A stretch of DNA of 64,000 nucleotides from Burkholderiaceae bacterium (GTDB taxonomy: Bacteria; Pseudomonadota; Gammaproteobacteria; Burkholderiales; Burkholderiaceae_C): assembly GCA_018780645.1 (NCBI GenBank), contig JADMJJ010000036.1, positions 124,001 through 188,000 on the forward strand, given 5' to 3'. Under the pieces are notes generated by a model. It had not been told where the DNA came from and did no database searches. It saw only the letters and a program-made list of their open reading frames with translations. The position numbers were made by a program, and so were the translations under genes. The stretch's first letter is position 1. Each line of letters opens with the position of its first letter. This document shows, in pieces, positions 51,682-61,017 of the stretch.

Positions 51682-52086
51682 CTAGAACTCCGGCTTTGCG
51701 CGCCCGGCCTTGATCCCGCTGCGCAGGCTCTTGCCCTCCAGCCGGCGCTGCTTGGAGCCATAGGTCGGCTTGGTGGCGCGCCGCGCCTTCGGAGTGTGGG
51801 CCACGGCCTGCACCAGCTCCACCAGCCGGGCCACCGCGTCGGCGCGGTTCTGCTCCTGGCTGCGCGACTCCTGCGCCTTGATGACGATCACGCCCTCGTT
51901 GCTGATGCGCTGGTCGGACAGCGCCAGCAGCCGCTCCTTGATCAGCGGCGGCAGGGTCGAGCGGCGGATGTCGAAGCGCAGGTGCACCGCGCTGCTGACC
52001 TTGTTGACGTTTTGGCCGCCGGGGCCGCTGGCGCGGATGAAGGAGAAGTCGAGCTCCCAATCGGCCGGCATCCAGTCCAGCTTCAT
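51682..52086 (-). CDS. arfB: alternative ribosome-rescue factor ArfB (134 aa)
   Basis: FIRASGPGGQNVNKVSSAVH contains the catalytic GGQ motif (residues 23-25), which hydrolyses peptidyl-tRNA on stalled ribosomes. The C-terminus is basic (ARRATKPTYGSKQRRLEGKS and following), which in ArfB enters the empty mRNA channel. Length and order match YaeJ/ArfB rather than full release factors. It lies 10 bases after alr on the same strand. Confidence 0.94.
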   Translation of the reverse strand: MKLDWMPADWELDFSFIRASGPGGQNVNKVSSAVHLRFDIRRSTLPPLIKERLLALSDQRISNEGVIVIKAQESRSQEQNRADAVARLVELVQAVAHTPKARRATKPTYGSKQRRLEGKSLRSGIKAGRAKPEF

Positions 52087-52096
52087 GCCCGCGACA

Positions 52097-53212
52097 CTAG
52101 TCGTGCGCCTGCACCGTCACCGGCACGCGCTGGGTCACGGCGGTCATCAGCTCCCAGCCAATGGTGCCGCCGGCATGAGCGACCTCGTCGATGGATAGCA
52201 GCGTGCCCCTGGGCCCCTCGCCCCACAGCGTGACTTCGCTGCCGATCTGGGCCGAGGGCATGGGCGTCAGGTCCACGGCCAGCATGTCCATCGACACCCG
52301 GCCGACCGTCTGCGTGCGCTGGCCCTCGACCAGGATGGGCGTGCCGCTGGGGCAGTGGCGGGGGTAGCCATCGGCATAGCCGCAGGCGACGATGCCTATG
52401 CGAATCGCGCGCTCGGCGCGGAAGCTGCTGCCGTAGCCGACCGTGTCGCCCGGCTGCAGCTGCTGGGTGGCGATCAGCCTGGAGCGCAGGGTCATGCCCG
52501 GCTTGAGGCCCCAGTGGGTCGCGCTGTGCTCCGGGTAGTCGGGCGAGCCGCCATAGCTCATGATGCCCGCGCGCACCCAGTCGGCGCGCACCGCGGGCGA
52601 CTGGCTGTGCCGCAAGGTGGCGGCGCTGTTGGAGAGCGAGCGCTCACCGGGTAGGTCTTCGGTCGCCGCCACGAAGGCCGCCACCTGGTGGGCGATGCCG
52701 TCGGCACCGAGGCGCTGGGCGTCGGCGTCGGAGAAGTGCGTCATCAGCGAAATCTCGTCGACCTGGGGCAGCACGTTGAGCCGCGTCCAGGCGGCGCGGA
52801 AGGCGCTTGGCGTGAAGCCGAGGCGGTTCATGCCGCTGTTCATCTTCAGGAACACGCGGTGCGGCTGATGCGTCTTGTGCATCGCCAGCCAGTCGATCTG
52901 CTGTTCGCAATGCACCGCATGCCAGAGGTTGAGGCGCGAGCAGAGCTCCAGATCGCGGGGCTCGAAGCAGCCTTCCAGCAGCAGGATGGGGCCGCGCCAG
53001 TCGAGTGCGCGCAGGCGCTGCGCCTCGTCGAGATCAAGCAGGGCAAAGCCATCGGCGCTGCGCAGGCCGGGATAGGCGCGCTCGATGCCATGACCGTAGG
53101 CGTTGGCCTTGACGACGGCCCAGACCCTGGCATCCGGGGCGCTGGCGCGCGCGCGGGCAAGGTTGTGGGCCAGGTTCTGGGGGTGGATGAGGGCTTCGAT
53201 AGGACGCGGCAT
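52097..53212 (-). CDS. alr: alanine racemase (371 aa)
   Basis: A PLP enzyme that converts L- to D-alanine for peptidoglycan. The PLP lysine is K35 in [12 protein letters not shown]; the second catalytic residue, Tyr, is in [30 protein letters not shown] and [13 protein letters not shown] are further family motifs. The length is typical. It is divergent from lplT across 137 bases, an arrangement common in betaproteobacteria. Confidence 0.96.
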   Translation of the reverse strand: MPRPIEALIHPQNLAHNLARARASAPDARVWAVVKANAYGHGIERAYPGLRSADGFALLDLDEAQRLRALDWRGPILLLEGCFEPRDLELCSRLNLWHAVHCEQQIDWLAMHKTHQPHRVFLKMNSGMNRLGFTPSAFRAAWTRLNVLPQVDEISLMTHFSDADAQRLGADGIAHQVAAFVAATEDLPGERSLSNSAATLRHSQSPAVRADWVRAGIMSYGGSPDYPEHSATHWGLKPGMTLRSRLIATQQLQPGDTVGYGSSFRAERAIRIGIVACGYADGYPRHCPSGTPILVEGQRTQTVGRVSMDMLAVDLTPMPSAQIGSEVTLWGEGPRGTLLSIDEVAHAGGTIGWELMTAVTQRVPVTVQAHD

Positions 53213-53349
53213 GGCCGCAATTGTGGCAGCGCCCGGCGGCGCACGGGCGTGCGAGCCAAAGCGGGAGAGAAAGACGCGCGTGCTATAAACCTCGCGGCAA
53301 GGAGATCAAGCGCCGGCAGGTCGCCGCAGCATCTGCGCAAATCGAATCG

Positions 53350-54627
53350 ATGAAAAAAGGTTTCTACACGATCATGTCGGCGCAGTTTTTCAGCTCGCTG
53401 GCTGATAACGCCTTGCTGGTTGGTGCGATCGAGTTGCTGAAGTCCACGAACGCGCCGGCCTGGCAGGTGCCCGCGCTGGCGCCGATGTTCGCCCTGTTCT
53501 ATGTGCTGCTGGCGCCCCTCGTGGGCGCGTTTGCCGACGCCGCGCCCAAGGGCAGGGTGATGTTCCTGGCGAACAGCATCAAGGTGGTCGGCTGCCTGAT
53601 GATGCTGTTCGGCGGCCATCCGCTGCTGGCCTATGCCATCGTCGGCCTCGGCGCCGCGGCCTATTCGCCGGCCAAGTACGGCATCCTGACCGAACTGCTG
53701 CCGCCCTCGCAGCTGGTCAAGGCCAACGGCTGGATCGAAGGCCTGACGGTGGGTTCGATCATCCTCGGTGTGCTGCTCGGCGGGCAACTGGTCGGCCAGC
53801 GCCTGTCGGGCATGTTGCTGGGTTTTGACCTGCCCATGATGGACACCGGCATCGACACCGCCCCCGAGGCGGCCATCGCCTCGATGATCCTGCTCTACGT
53901 CATTGCCGCGCTGTTCAATCTGCGCATTCCGCGCACCGACACCGAGCTGCAGCCGATGAGCGTCAAGCCGCTGGAGCTGGTGCGCGACTTCATGCTGTGC
54001 AACTCCCGGCTGTGGAGCGACAAGCTGGGCCAGATCTCGCTGGCCTCGACCACCCTGGTCTGGGGCGTGTCCGGCAATCTGCGCGTGATCGTCTTCCCCT
54101 GGGCCGCCGTGGCCCTGGGCTACTCGACCAGCCAGGCCGCCTCGCTGGCCGGGGTGGTGGTCATCGGCACAGCGGTCAGCGCCATCGTCGCCTCGATGGT
54201 GATGCGCCTGGACAAGGCCACCAATCTGATCCCCCTGGGCATCCTGATGGGCTTTCTGATGCTGGGCCTGAACTACATCACCAGCCTGGCGGTGGCCATC
54301 CCCTTCCTGGTGGTGCTGGGCGCGACGGTGGGCTACCTGGTGGTGCCGATGAATGCGCTGCTGCAACATCGCGGCCATAACCTGATGGGCGCCGGCCGCT
54401 CGATCGCGGTGCAGAACTTCAACGAGCAGGCCTGCATCCTTGGCTTGGGCGCGGCCTACACGGCGCTGACCAAGTTCGGCATGTCCGCCTTCGGCGCGAT
54501 CACCATCTTCGGCCTGGTCGTGGCCGGCGTGATGTGGCTGATCTTGCGCTGGCACCAGCGCAACTGCACCGTCCACCGCGACGAGGTCGAGCGGCTGTTG
54601 GCGCTTGCCCGTACCGACAAGCACTGA
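53350..54627 (+). CDS. lplT: lysophospholipid transporter LplT (425 aa)
   Basis: A major-facilitator-type inner-membrane flippase that returns lysophospholipids for reacylation. SAQFFSSLADNALLVGAIEL and AAYSPAKYGILTELLPPSQLV are LplT signatures, and about twelve hydrophobic segments are present. In E. coli lplT is paired with aas; here an acyltransferase gene is absent and an EamA-type gene follows almost without a gap. The ATG at 53350 starts the canonical N-terminus (MKKGFYTIMSAQ). Confidence 0.95.
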   Translation: MKKGFYTIMSAQFFSSLADNALLVGAIELLKSTNAPAWQVPALAPMFALFYVLLAPLVGAFADAAPKGRVMFLANSIKVVGCLMMLFGGHPLLAYAIVGLGAAAYSPAKYGILTELLPPSQLVKANGWIEGLTVGSIILGVLLGGQLVGQRLSGMLLGFDLPMMDTGIDTAPEAAIASMILLYVIAALFNLRIPRTDTELQPMSVKPLELVRDFMLCNSRLWSDKLGQISLASTTLVWGVSGNLRVIVFPWAAVALGYSTSQAASLAGVVVIGTAVSAIVASMVMRLDKATNLIPLGILMGFLMLGLNYITSLAVAIPFLVVLGATVGYLVVPMNALLQHRGHNLMGAGRSIAVQNFNEQACILGLGAAYTALTKFGMSAFGAITIFGLVVAGVMWLILRWHQRNCTVHRDEVERLLALARTDKH

Positions 54628-54628
54628 G

Positions 54629-55510
54629 GTGGCTTCGGGCACGCTGCTGCCGGCGCTGGCGCTGAGCCTGAACGCGCTGATCTGGGGCCTGTCCTGGTGG
54701 CCCTTCCGCCAGTTCGAGAGTGTCGGCCTGCACCCGCTGTGGACCACGGTGCTGGTCTATCTGCTGGCGGTACTGGCCATCAGTGCCACAAGGCGCGGCG
54801 CCTGGGGCCACGTTTTGCGCACGCCGGCGCTATGGGTGCTGGTGCTGGCCTCTGGCACGACCAATGCCGCCTTCAACTGGGCGATGACCATAGGCGACGT
54901 GGTGCGCGTCGTGCTGCTGTTCTATCTGATGCCGCTGTGGGCGGTGCTGTTGGCTCGGCTGCTGCTGAAGGAGAAGCTGACCCGCCTGGCCCTGCTGCGC
55001 GTGGCCCTGGCCCTCACCGGCGCGGTGATCGTGCTGAGCCCCGAAGGCGGCGGCCTGCCCCTGCCCAGCAGCCTGCCGGACTGGCTGGCCATCGTCGGCG
55101 GCTTCAGCTTCGCGCTGAACAATGTGATGCTCAGGCGCGAGGCCGCGCAACCGGAGGCGGCCCGCGCGCTGGCGATGTTCTGCGGCGGCGTGCTGGTGGC
55201 GGCGGTGCTGGCCTCGCTGCTGTCACTGCAGGGCCTGGCGAACTGGCCGACGCTGCTGAGCCCGGGTTGGGCCCTGGCCGCGCTGGCGCTGGGTGGCTTC
55301 TTCCTGATCAGCAATCTGGCCCTGCAGTTCGGTGCCTCGCGCCTGCCGGCCAATGCCACGGCGGTGATCATGCTGGTCGAGGTGCCCGTAGCCTCGGGCT
55401 CGGCCCTGCTGCTGGGTGGCGGCGCGATCACCTGGGCGATAGCCACCGGTGGCGTGCTCATATTGGCGGCCGCCCTGCTGGCCGCGCTGGAGAACAGTCA
55501 GGGTCATTGA
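54629..55510 (+). CDS. EamA/DMT-family transporter (293 aa)
   Basis: Ten hydrophobic segments in two EamA repeats (LNALIWGLSWWPFRQFESVG; SFALNNVMLRREAA). A GTG two bases after the lplT stop is chosen; a TTG at 54605 would add eight residues and overlap lplT. Substrate unknown. It is probably cotranscribed with lplT. Confidence 0.85.
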   Translation: MASGTLLPALALSLNALIWGLSWWPFRQFESVGLHPLWTTVLVYLLAVLAISATRRGAWGHVLRTPALWVLVLASGTTNAAFNWAMTIGDVVRVVLLFYLMPLWAVLLARLLLKEKLTRLALLRVALALTGAVIVLSPEGGGLPLPSSLPDWLAIVGGFSFALNNVMLRREAAQPEAARALAMFCGGVLVAAVLASLLSLQGLANWPTLLSPGWALAALALGGFFLISNLALQFGASRLPANATAVIMLVEVPVASGSALLLGGGAITWAIATGGVLILAAALLAALENSQGH

Positions 55511-55575
55511 AACCCCTGCTGCAAGCCGGCCCGGCCAGGGCTACGATGCGGGCTTCAATCATCAGGAGCACAGGC

Positions 55576-56067
55576 ATGGCCGAGACCAGTGTGTATGACT
55601 TCAAGGCGGTTTCCATCGAAGGCAAGCCGGCCGACCTGGCCAGCCAGCGCGGCAAGGTGCTGCTGATCGTCAATACCGCCAGCGCCTGCGGTTTCACGCC
55701 CCAGTTCGGCGGCCTGGAGCAGCTGTGGAAGGACTATGGATCCCAAGGCCTGGTGGTGGTCGGCTTCCCCAGCAACGAGTTCGGCAGCCAGGACCCGGGC
55801 AGCGACGGCGAGATCGCCAGCTTCTGCCAGCTGAACTACGGCGTCAGCTTCCCGATGATGAGCAAGGTCAAGGTCAATGGCGCCGAGGCCCATCCGCTGT
55901 GGAAATGGCTGAAGGGCGAGAAACCCGGCTTCCTCGGCACCGAGGGCATCAAGTGGAATTTCACCAAATTCCTGGTCGGCCGCGACGGCCAGGTGATCAA
56001 GCGCTATGCGCCCAATGACGAGCCCGCCAAGCTGCGCGGCGATATCGAGAAGGCGCTGAAGGCCTGA
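55576..56067 (+). CDS. glutathione peroxidase family thiol peroxidase (163 aa)
   Basis: IVNTASACGFTPQFGG carries the peroxidatic cysteine (in place of selenocysteine), FPSNEFGSQDPG the catalytic Gln, and KWNFTKFLVGRDG the Trp-Asn pair. Bacterial members usually use thioredoxin rather than glutathione. CAGGAG precedes the ATG at nine bases. The length is normal and no signal peptide is present, so it is cytoplasmic. Confidence 0.95.
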   Translation: MAETSVYDFKAVSIEGKPADLASQRGKVLLIVNTASACGFTPQFGGLEQLWKDYGSQGLVVVGFPSNEFGSQDPGSDGEIASFCQLNYGVSFPMMSKVKVNGAEAHPLWKWLKGEKPGFLGTEGIKWNFTKFLVGRDGQVIKRYAPNDEPAKLRGDIEKALKA

Positions 56068-56076
56068 CTGCAGGGC

Positions 56077-56793
56077 TCAGGCGCGCACCCAGAGGTAGCC
56101 ATAGCCCGGCCGCAAGGAGCCCTGGCTGGCCTGTTGCCGCAGCCATTCATTGACGGTCTGGCGAGAGACATGGGCCAGAGCGGCAAGCTCGGCCTGTGTG
56201 GTCCGCAGGGGCAGCCAGCCCTGGGCATCGGGCGGGCCGCTGCCGTGTCGGCGCAGCTGTTGCAGGGCCAGGCTCAGGCGCTCGGCGGCGCTGGCATGGC
56301 GTGAGGTCTCCAGCAGCTGCAGGGTGCCATCAAAGCGCAGCGCCAGCTCGCGCAGCAGAGCGCGGGCAAAACCTGGCACCTGGTCCATCAGGTACTCATA
56401 GGCGGCGTTGCCCAGCACCAGCAGTCGGGTCGGGCAGGTCGCCAGGGCCTCGTAACGCGAGGCCTGCTGCGTGGCGAAGGCGGCAAAGCCGAACAACCGC
56501 GGTGCGCTGACCATCTCGATGGCCGAGACGCGGCCGTCCTCGGCGGTGAAGCGGGTCTCGATCTCGCCGTCAAGCACGGCATAGAAGGCGTTGGTCTGTT
56601 GACCCTGTGCAAACAGCAGCTCACCAGTTCCCAAGCCACGGCCGCTGAGCAAGGGCGCAATGGCCTGGTGCTGCGCTGGCGCCCAGTCCAGCTGCGGGAA
56701 GTTGCTGCGCAGCACCCGCGTCAGGGCGGCGGCCAGCGGGGTGTCCGCGATACCAGGCTCAGTAGCGCTCGAGTGTTTTCTTCCAACTGCCAT
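56077..56793 (-). CDS. Crp/Fnr-family regulator (238 aa)
   Basis: A cyclic-nucleotide-binding-type beta barrel (LLFAQGQQTNAFYAVLDGEI) is followed by a Crp-type winged helix (TTQAELAALAHVSRQTVNEW). The Arg and Glu contacts for cAMP are not evident. The ATG at 56793 lies inside the end of the upstream binding-protein gene (35-base overlap), and the sequence after that gene's stop offers no better start, so the N-terminus is uncertain. Confidence 0.87.
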   Translation of the reverse strand: MAVGRKHSSATEPGIADTPLAAALTRVLRSNFPQLDWAPAQHQAIAPLLSGRGLGTGELLFAQGQQTNAFYAVLDGEIETRFTAEDGRVSAIEMVSAPRLFGFAAFATQQASRYEALATCPTRLLVLGNAAYEYLMDQVPGFARALLRELALRFDGTLQLLETSRHASAAERLSLALQQLRRHGSGPPDAQGWLPLRTTQAELAALAHVSRQTVNEWLRQQASQGSLRPGYGYLWVRA

Positions 56794-57535
56794 CTTGCTG
56801 CAGAGCCTTGAAGGCGCGTTCCAGCTCGGGAGCCCGGGCCAGCCAGGGGGAGTTCTTGGACAACACCACATACGCGGGTTCGCCATCCAGCCGGAACGGT
56901 TGCTGGGTCAAGGGCAACGTGGAGCCGGCCATCATCAACTCGCCCTGGCGGGCGGGCAAGACGACGGCATCGACGCGGCGCGCCGCGAGCATTTCCAGTG
57001 CCTTGGTGTAGTCGTTGACTTCGTAGCGCGTATAGCCGTTGCCGGCGTCGAACAGCGCGCCATACCGCTTGCCGCGCTGGACGGCAATGACGCGGCCCTG
57101 CAGATCGCTGAGTTCGCGTATCGGCGCCGCATCCCGATGCGTATAGAAGACCTTGGGCTCGCTGGGCAGCACGATCTGGGTGTAGTGCAGATAGGCCTCA
57201 CGCTCGGGCGTGCGCAGCGGGCCCATCATCAGATCGGCCTCGCCGCGTTCCAGCATCTTGAAGGCCCGCGCGGAGGGCAACTCGCTGAACTCGGCCTGGG
57301 TGCTGATGCGGGCCAGCGCCAGCTTCAGCAGGTCGTAGTACATGCCCGAACCATCACTGCCGCGGAACATGCGGTAAGGTGGGTCCGAGCTGCCGACAAC
57401 GCGCAGCAACGAGGCGGTGGACTGGGCCTGCGTCGTCCAGCCGGGTAGAAGACCCGCCAGCACGATCAGCAGGTGCCGCCGTGCCGGGCCAGGCGGGCCG
57501 GGCGTGGCTGTCTCGAATAGGGTGCTCAAGCGCAT
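56759..57535 (-). CDS. extracellular solute-binding protein, family 3-like (258 aa)
   Basis: A signal peptide (RRHLLIVLAGLLPGWTTQA) precedes the SBP_bac_3 pattern: VVGSSDPPYRMFRGSDGSGM, ERGEADLMMGPLRTPERE, LSDLQGRVIAVQRGKRYG and the C-terminal DGSWKKTLERY helix. No ABC transporter components lie nearby. Orphan proteins of this type may be sensors. The following Crp-type gene overlaps it, so the two are probably cotranscribed. Confidence 0.88.
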   Translation of the reverse strand: MRLSTLFETATPGPPGPARRHLLIVLAGLLPGWTTQAQSTASLLRVVGSSDPPYRMFRGSDGSGMYYDLLKLALARISTQAEFSELPSARAFKMLERGEADLMMGPLRTPEREAYLHYTQIVLPSEPKVFYTHRDAAPIRELSDLQGRVIAVQRGKRYGALFDAGNGYTRYEVNDYTKALEMLAARRVDAVVLPARQGELMMAGSTLPLTQQPFRLDGEPAYVVLSKNSPWLARAPELERAFKALQQDGSWKKTLERY

Positions 57536-57627
57536 GGCTGAAGCATACGCCGGCCCTACCCCAAGGCGGCGCGCGAATGTCGGGATGCCGACAGTTTTGA
57601 CCGACTTGTCGCGGTAGGCTGCTCGGC

Positions 57628-58716
57628 ATGACCAGCGAAACCCCTGCCTTTCTGGCCACTCAGGCCGCCAGTTTTCGTCACTTCGCCCTGCACGAGTGCG
57701 CCGAGGACCCGCTGTACAGGGCGATCTGCCTGGCCGTGGCCGAAGCGCCCGAGCTGCTGGGCCTGATGCGCCATGCACCGGGCCGGCAACGTCGACCGAA
57801 CCTGCTGCTTGCGGCGCTTCATGAACGCATCCTGTCCGGTGCGGCCCATGAGCTCGCGGCCTACTACCCCAGTGTCGGGGGCACCCGCCTGCCCGATGCC
57901 GGCCTGCCTGAGCTGCTGCTGGATTTTGCCGATCGGCAACAGGCTCGCCTGCTGCACCAACTGCGGACCCGGAGCACGCAGACCAATGAGATCGGGCGCT
58001 GCGCGGTACTGTGGCCGGCGCTGCAGCAGATCGCCCACCTGACTGAACGGGAGGCGCTGGCCTTGCTGGATTTTGGCAGCAGCGGCGGGCTGAATCTGGG
58101 TGTCGATCGCTATCGCTACGACTACGGCCAGTTTCAGCTCGGCGCCCCGGCAGCGCCAGGGCGGCCAAGCATCCGCTGCGACTGGTTGGGCGATGCGCCG
58201 CCGCTGGCGGCCGACTCCGCTTGGCACATCACGCAGCGCCTGGGCCTGGATCTGTCGCCGGTCGATGTGCATGATGATGAAGCAGTGCGCTGGCTGGCCG
58301 CCTGCCTGTGGCCGCATGACCGTGAGCGGGCGCTCCGCCTCGATCAGGCCGTGGCCCTGGCGCGCGCCGCCGGCCACGCTGTGCGGCAGGCCGACGATTG
58401 CATTGCCGCCATCGAACCCTGGCTGGACACGCTGCCGGCCGGCGTGCAGCCGGTGCTGTTCAATAGCTGGGTGCTGGCCTACTTCCCGCCGGAAGAGCTG
58501 GCCCGCTACCAGGCCGAGGTGGCGCGCCTGGTGCGCAGCAGAGGCCTGGCCTGGCTCAGCGCCGAGTCGCCATCTCTGCGGCCGACGGCCCTGGCCCTGC
58601 CGCCCACCGCGCCGGGTGCCTCGCCGCACAGCCTGTGGTCACTGGTCTGGCGCGACAGGACCGAGGCACTGGCCTGGTCGCACCCGCACGGCCGCTGGGT
58701 GCAGTGGCTGGGTTGA
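57628..58716 (+). CDS. DUF2332-family protein (362 aa)
   Basis: FRHFALHECAEDPLYRAICL, FGSSGGLNLGVDRYRYDYG and FNSWVLAYFPPEELARYQAE are the family's conserved strings. The central GSSGGLNL loop resembles a nucleotide or SAM-binding glycine loop, so a methyltransferase-like fold is possible but unproven. It is divergent from the binding-protein gene. An XRE-cupin regulator gene follows closely. Confidence 0.87.
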   Translation: MTSETPAFLATQAASFRHFALHECAEDPLYRAICLAVAEAPELLGLMRHAPGRQRRPNLLLAALHERILSGAAHELAAYYPSVGGTRLPDAGLPELLLDFADRQQARLLHQLRTRSTQTNEIGRCAVLWPALQQIAHLTEREALALLDFGSSGGLNLGVDRYRYDYGQFQLGAPAAPGRPSIRCDWLGDAPPLAADSAWHITQRLGLDLSPVDVHDDEAVRWLAACLWPHDRERALRLDQAVALARAAGHAVRQADDCIAAIEPWLDTLPAGVQPVLFNSWVLAYFPPEELARYQAEVARLVRSRGLAWLSAESPSLRPTALALPPTAPGASPHSLWSLVWRDRTEALAWSHPHGRWVQWLG

Positions 58717-58727
58717 AATGGAAACGC

Positions 58728-58764
58728 TGGACAGGTTATCCAAAATGTTGGATGATTTTGTCCA
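58728..58764 (+). promoter_or_regulatory. nested inverted repeats before the XRE-cupin gene
   Basis: An inner palindrome ATCCAA-AATG-TTGGAT (58738-58753) sits almost concentrically inside an outer pair TGGACA (58728-58733) and TGTCCA (58759-58764). It ends two bases before the regulator's ATG and fits an autoregulatory operator. It also carries the 3' end of the preceding intergenic space, only 50 bases long. Confidence 0.65.
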
Positions 58765-58766
58765 TC

Positions 58767-59345
58767 ATGCAGGAAGAAGACACGATCAATCTACGCATCG
58801 CCCAGCGGGTTCGCGAGCTGCGCGGTGCGCGGGGGCTGTCGCTGGAGGGGCTGGCCGCTGAATGCGGCGTCAGCCGCTCGATGATTTCGGTCATCGAGCG
58901 CGGCGAGAGCAGCCCGACCGCCGTGCTGCTGGAGAAGCTGGCCACCGGCCTGGGGGTGACCCTGGCCTCGCTGTTCGACGCGCCCGAAACCAGGCCCGAG
59001 CCGGTGGCGCGCCGCGCCGACCAGCCGCAGTGGCGCGACCCCGCCTCGGGCTATCTGCGCCGCAATGTCTCGCCGCCCGGCGTGGCGGCACCCTTCCAGA
59101 TCGTCGAGGTCAGCCTGCCCGCGGGCGCCCACGTGGCCTATGAGACCGGGGCGCGCGAACCGCGCGTGCATCAGCAGGTCTGGGTGCTGGAGGGCCGGGT
59201 GCAGGTCACGGTCGGCGACGCGCAGCACCGGCTTGACGCCGGTGACTGCCTGGCCATGGTGCTGGATCGCCCGACCGGCTTCCACAATCCCACCAGCGAG
59301 CCGGCCCGCTATGCCGTCGTGCTGACAACACCCACCACCCGATAG
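58767..59345 (+). CDS. XRE-family regulator with cupin domain (192 aa)
   Basis: An HTH_3 domain (INLRIAQRVRELRGARGLSL and CGVSRSMISVIERGESSPTA, residues 8-60) is joined to a C-terminal cupin (HQQVWVLEGRVQVTVGDAQH; metal-binding His partly conserved). This is the PuuR/SutR-like architecture for ligand-responsive repressors. The ATG at 58767 is preferred to 58752, which would place the start inside the palindrome. The GNAT gene four bases downstream is likely in the same transcript and may be regulated by it. Confidence 0.92.
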   Translation: MQEEDTINLRIAQRVRELRGARGLSLEGLAAECGVSRSMISVIERGESSPTAVLLEKLATGLGVTLASLFDAPETRPEPVARRADQPQWRDPASGYLRRNVSPPGVAAPFQIVEVSLPAGAHVAYETGAREPRVHQQVWVLEGRVQVTVGDAQHRLDAGDCLAMVLDRPTGFHNPTSEPARYAVVLTTPTTR

Positions 59346-59349
59346 AGCC

Positions 59350-59874
59350 ATGAGTCACGAACACACCGCGCGCCGCCTGCTGACCGTCAGCGACACCCAG
59401 CTGCAGCAGCTGGCCGAGCTGCTGATCGATTGCGTCGAGGGCGATGCCTCGGTCGGCTTCATGCACCCGCTGTCGCTGGAGCAGGCGCTGGCCTTCTGGC
59501 GGCGCGTTGCCGATGGTGCGGCCCGCGGCGAGCGGGTGTTGCTGATGGTCGAAGACGGGCAGGGCATTGTCGGCACCGTGCAGGTGGTGCTGGCCCAGCC
59601 CGACAACCAGCCGCACCGCGGTGATGTGTCCAAGATGCTGGTGCACCGCCGCGGACGGCGCCAGGGGCTCGGTGCGGTGCTGATGCGCGCCGCCGAGGCT
59701 GCCGCCATCGCCGCAGGCAAGACGCTGCTGGTGCTGGACACGGCCAGCGATGATGCCCGCCGGCTCTACACGCGTCTGGGCTGGCAGCGCTGCGGTGAGG
59801 TGCCGGGCTTCGCCTTGTGGCCCCGTGGCGGGCTGTGTTCGACGAGTTTCTTCTACCGCGAGCTGCCGACCTAG
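59350..59874 (+). CDS. GNAT-family N-acetyltransferase (174 aa)
   Basis: VSKMLVHRRGRRQGLGAVLM contains the acetyl-CoA pyrophosphate-binding loop (R-R-G-R-R-Q-G-L-G). LLVLDTASDDARRLYTRLGW completes the fold. It starts four bases after the XRE-cupin gene. Relatives include enzymes acetylating small amines; the substrate is unknown. Confidence 0.92.
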   Translation: MSHEHTARRLLTVSDTQLQQLAELLIDCVEGDASVGFMHPLSLEQALAFWRRVADGAARGERVLLMVEDGQGIVGTVQVVLAQPDNQPHRGDVSKMLVHRRGRRQGLGAVLMRAAEAAAIAAGKTLLVLDTASDDARRLYTRLGWQRCGEVPGFALWPRGGLCSTSFFYRELPT

Positions 59875-59971
59875 CTTCGTCGGCCCTGCCAAGTTCTAAA
59901 TGCCAAGTACAGGTCCGCAGCTGATTGACTCACGATGTGAGCCACTGAGATCCGTTTCCGATCAAGTCACC

Positions 59972-60973
59972 CTACTCGGTCAACTTCTTGTCTATGTCCT
60001 CAAGTTGACGAGGGTTCCGCGTGGATTCCTTGAGTGCCAGTAGCGCCATCCTGTAAGCCACATTGCGTGCCTCTGCACTCGTCGCTTTTACGTGGGGCTG
60101 AACGCCGACATGCTCCCAGTTTGCCTTCGTGATGGGGTTGATGGCTTGCCCGATGGGAATAGCAGCGCGATATCCATGGCCCAGTTCGAAGAACCGCCAA
60201 GGGTTCGCGCCACCTTTGGTGGTTTCGCCGACAATTGTCGCCCGACGCAGCTGTTTCAGGTTGTACGCAAATTCTTCGGCAGCCGAAAACGTTTCGGCGC
60301 TCGTCAGGATATACAGCGGAACATCGGTACGCCTCTTGCCGTCGATGTCTTCCAGTGTCCAGAATTCGGTGGTGGTGTTCGACGGCTTCCAATAGAAACT
60401 GTTCAAGTGAACCTTGCCGGCGAGCAGATAGCTGCTTATCAGGCGCACCATGTCCCCACTGCCGCCACCATTCTTCCTGAGGTCGAAAATGATGGCGTCG
60501 GTATCGGCGACCATTGCCATGACCGTTTTAACCCGGGTTCTCGAACTGTCATTGACGTTGTCGAACCCCCAAAAATCGACATAGCCGATATTGCCGTCCA
60601 GTATCTCGACTTTCTCAAAGCCTGAGTTCATTCGTCCCAGCTTGGTGAACCAGTCCTCGCCGCCCGCTCGCGCGCCCGCTTGCCTCTGGTCTCTCCACTG
60701 GACGCCAAAATGCTTGTCGAACCGGCGCAACGATTCAGTCAACAGCGCGGTCATTTCCTGATGGGTTGATACCTTGTTTATCGAACCCGAACGTATCACT
60801 TCATCCAGCGTCTTGTTGATGGCACCGACATGCTCGGTGAGTACATAGTTGTCTCCAATCTCCTGCCTGAGCTTGCCTACGACCAGGTCTTTTTCCTGTT
60901 GCGTGACTTTGGCTCCAGAAGCGAGCGACGAAATCGCCAGCAAGAAAGCTGCAGCAATGGCCTTGGTTATCAA
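59972..60973 (-). CDS. S41-family peptidase, exported (333 aa)
   Basis: A signal peptide (AIAAAFLLAISSLASG) leads to an N-terminal helical region and an S41 (C-terminal-processing/IRBP-like) protease domain: GNIGYVDFWGFDN, IIFDLRKNGGGSGDMVRLIS, and the nucleophile Ser in LTSAETFSAAEEFAYNLK. There is no PDZ domain, as in the IRBP-like branch. The start is a TTG, fixed by an in-frame stop 18 bases upstream and by GGAG seven bases before it. G+C is clearly lower than in the flanking genes, suggesting recent acquisition. The substrate is unknown. Confidence 0.9.
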   Translation of the reverse strand: MITKAIAAAFLLAISSLASGAKVTQQEKDLVVGKLRQEIGDNYVLTEHVGAINKTLDEVIRSGSINKVSTHQEMTALLTESLRRFDKHFGVQWRDQRQAGARAGGEDWFTKLGRMNSGFEKVEILDGNIGYVDFWGFDNVNDSSRTRVKTVMAMVADTDAIIFDLRKNGGGSGDMVRLISSYLLAGKVHLNSFYWKPSNTTTEFWTLEDIDGKRRTDVPLYILTSAETFSAAEEFAYNLKQLRRATIVGETTKGGANPWRFFELGHGYRAAIPIGQAINPITKANWEHVGVQPHVKATSAEARNVAYRMALLALKESTRNPRQLEDIDKKLTE

Positions 60974-61017
60974 GTTGCGACTCCATCGTTAAGGGTGTGC
61001 ATGACTCTTCGGGCCGA

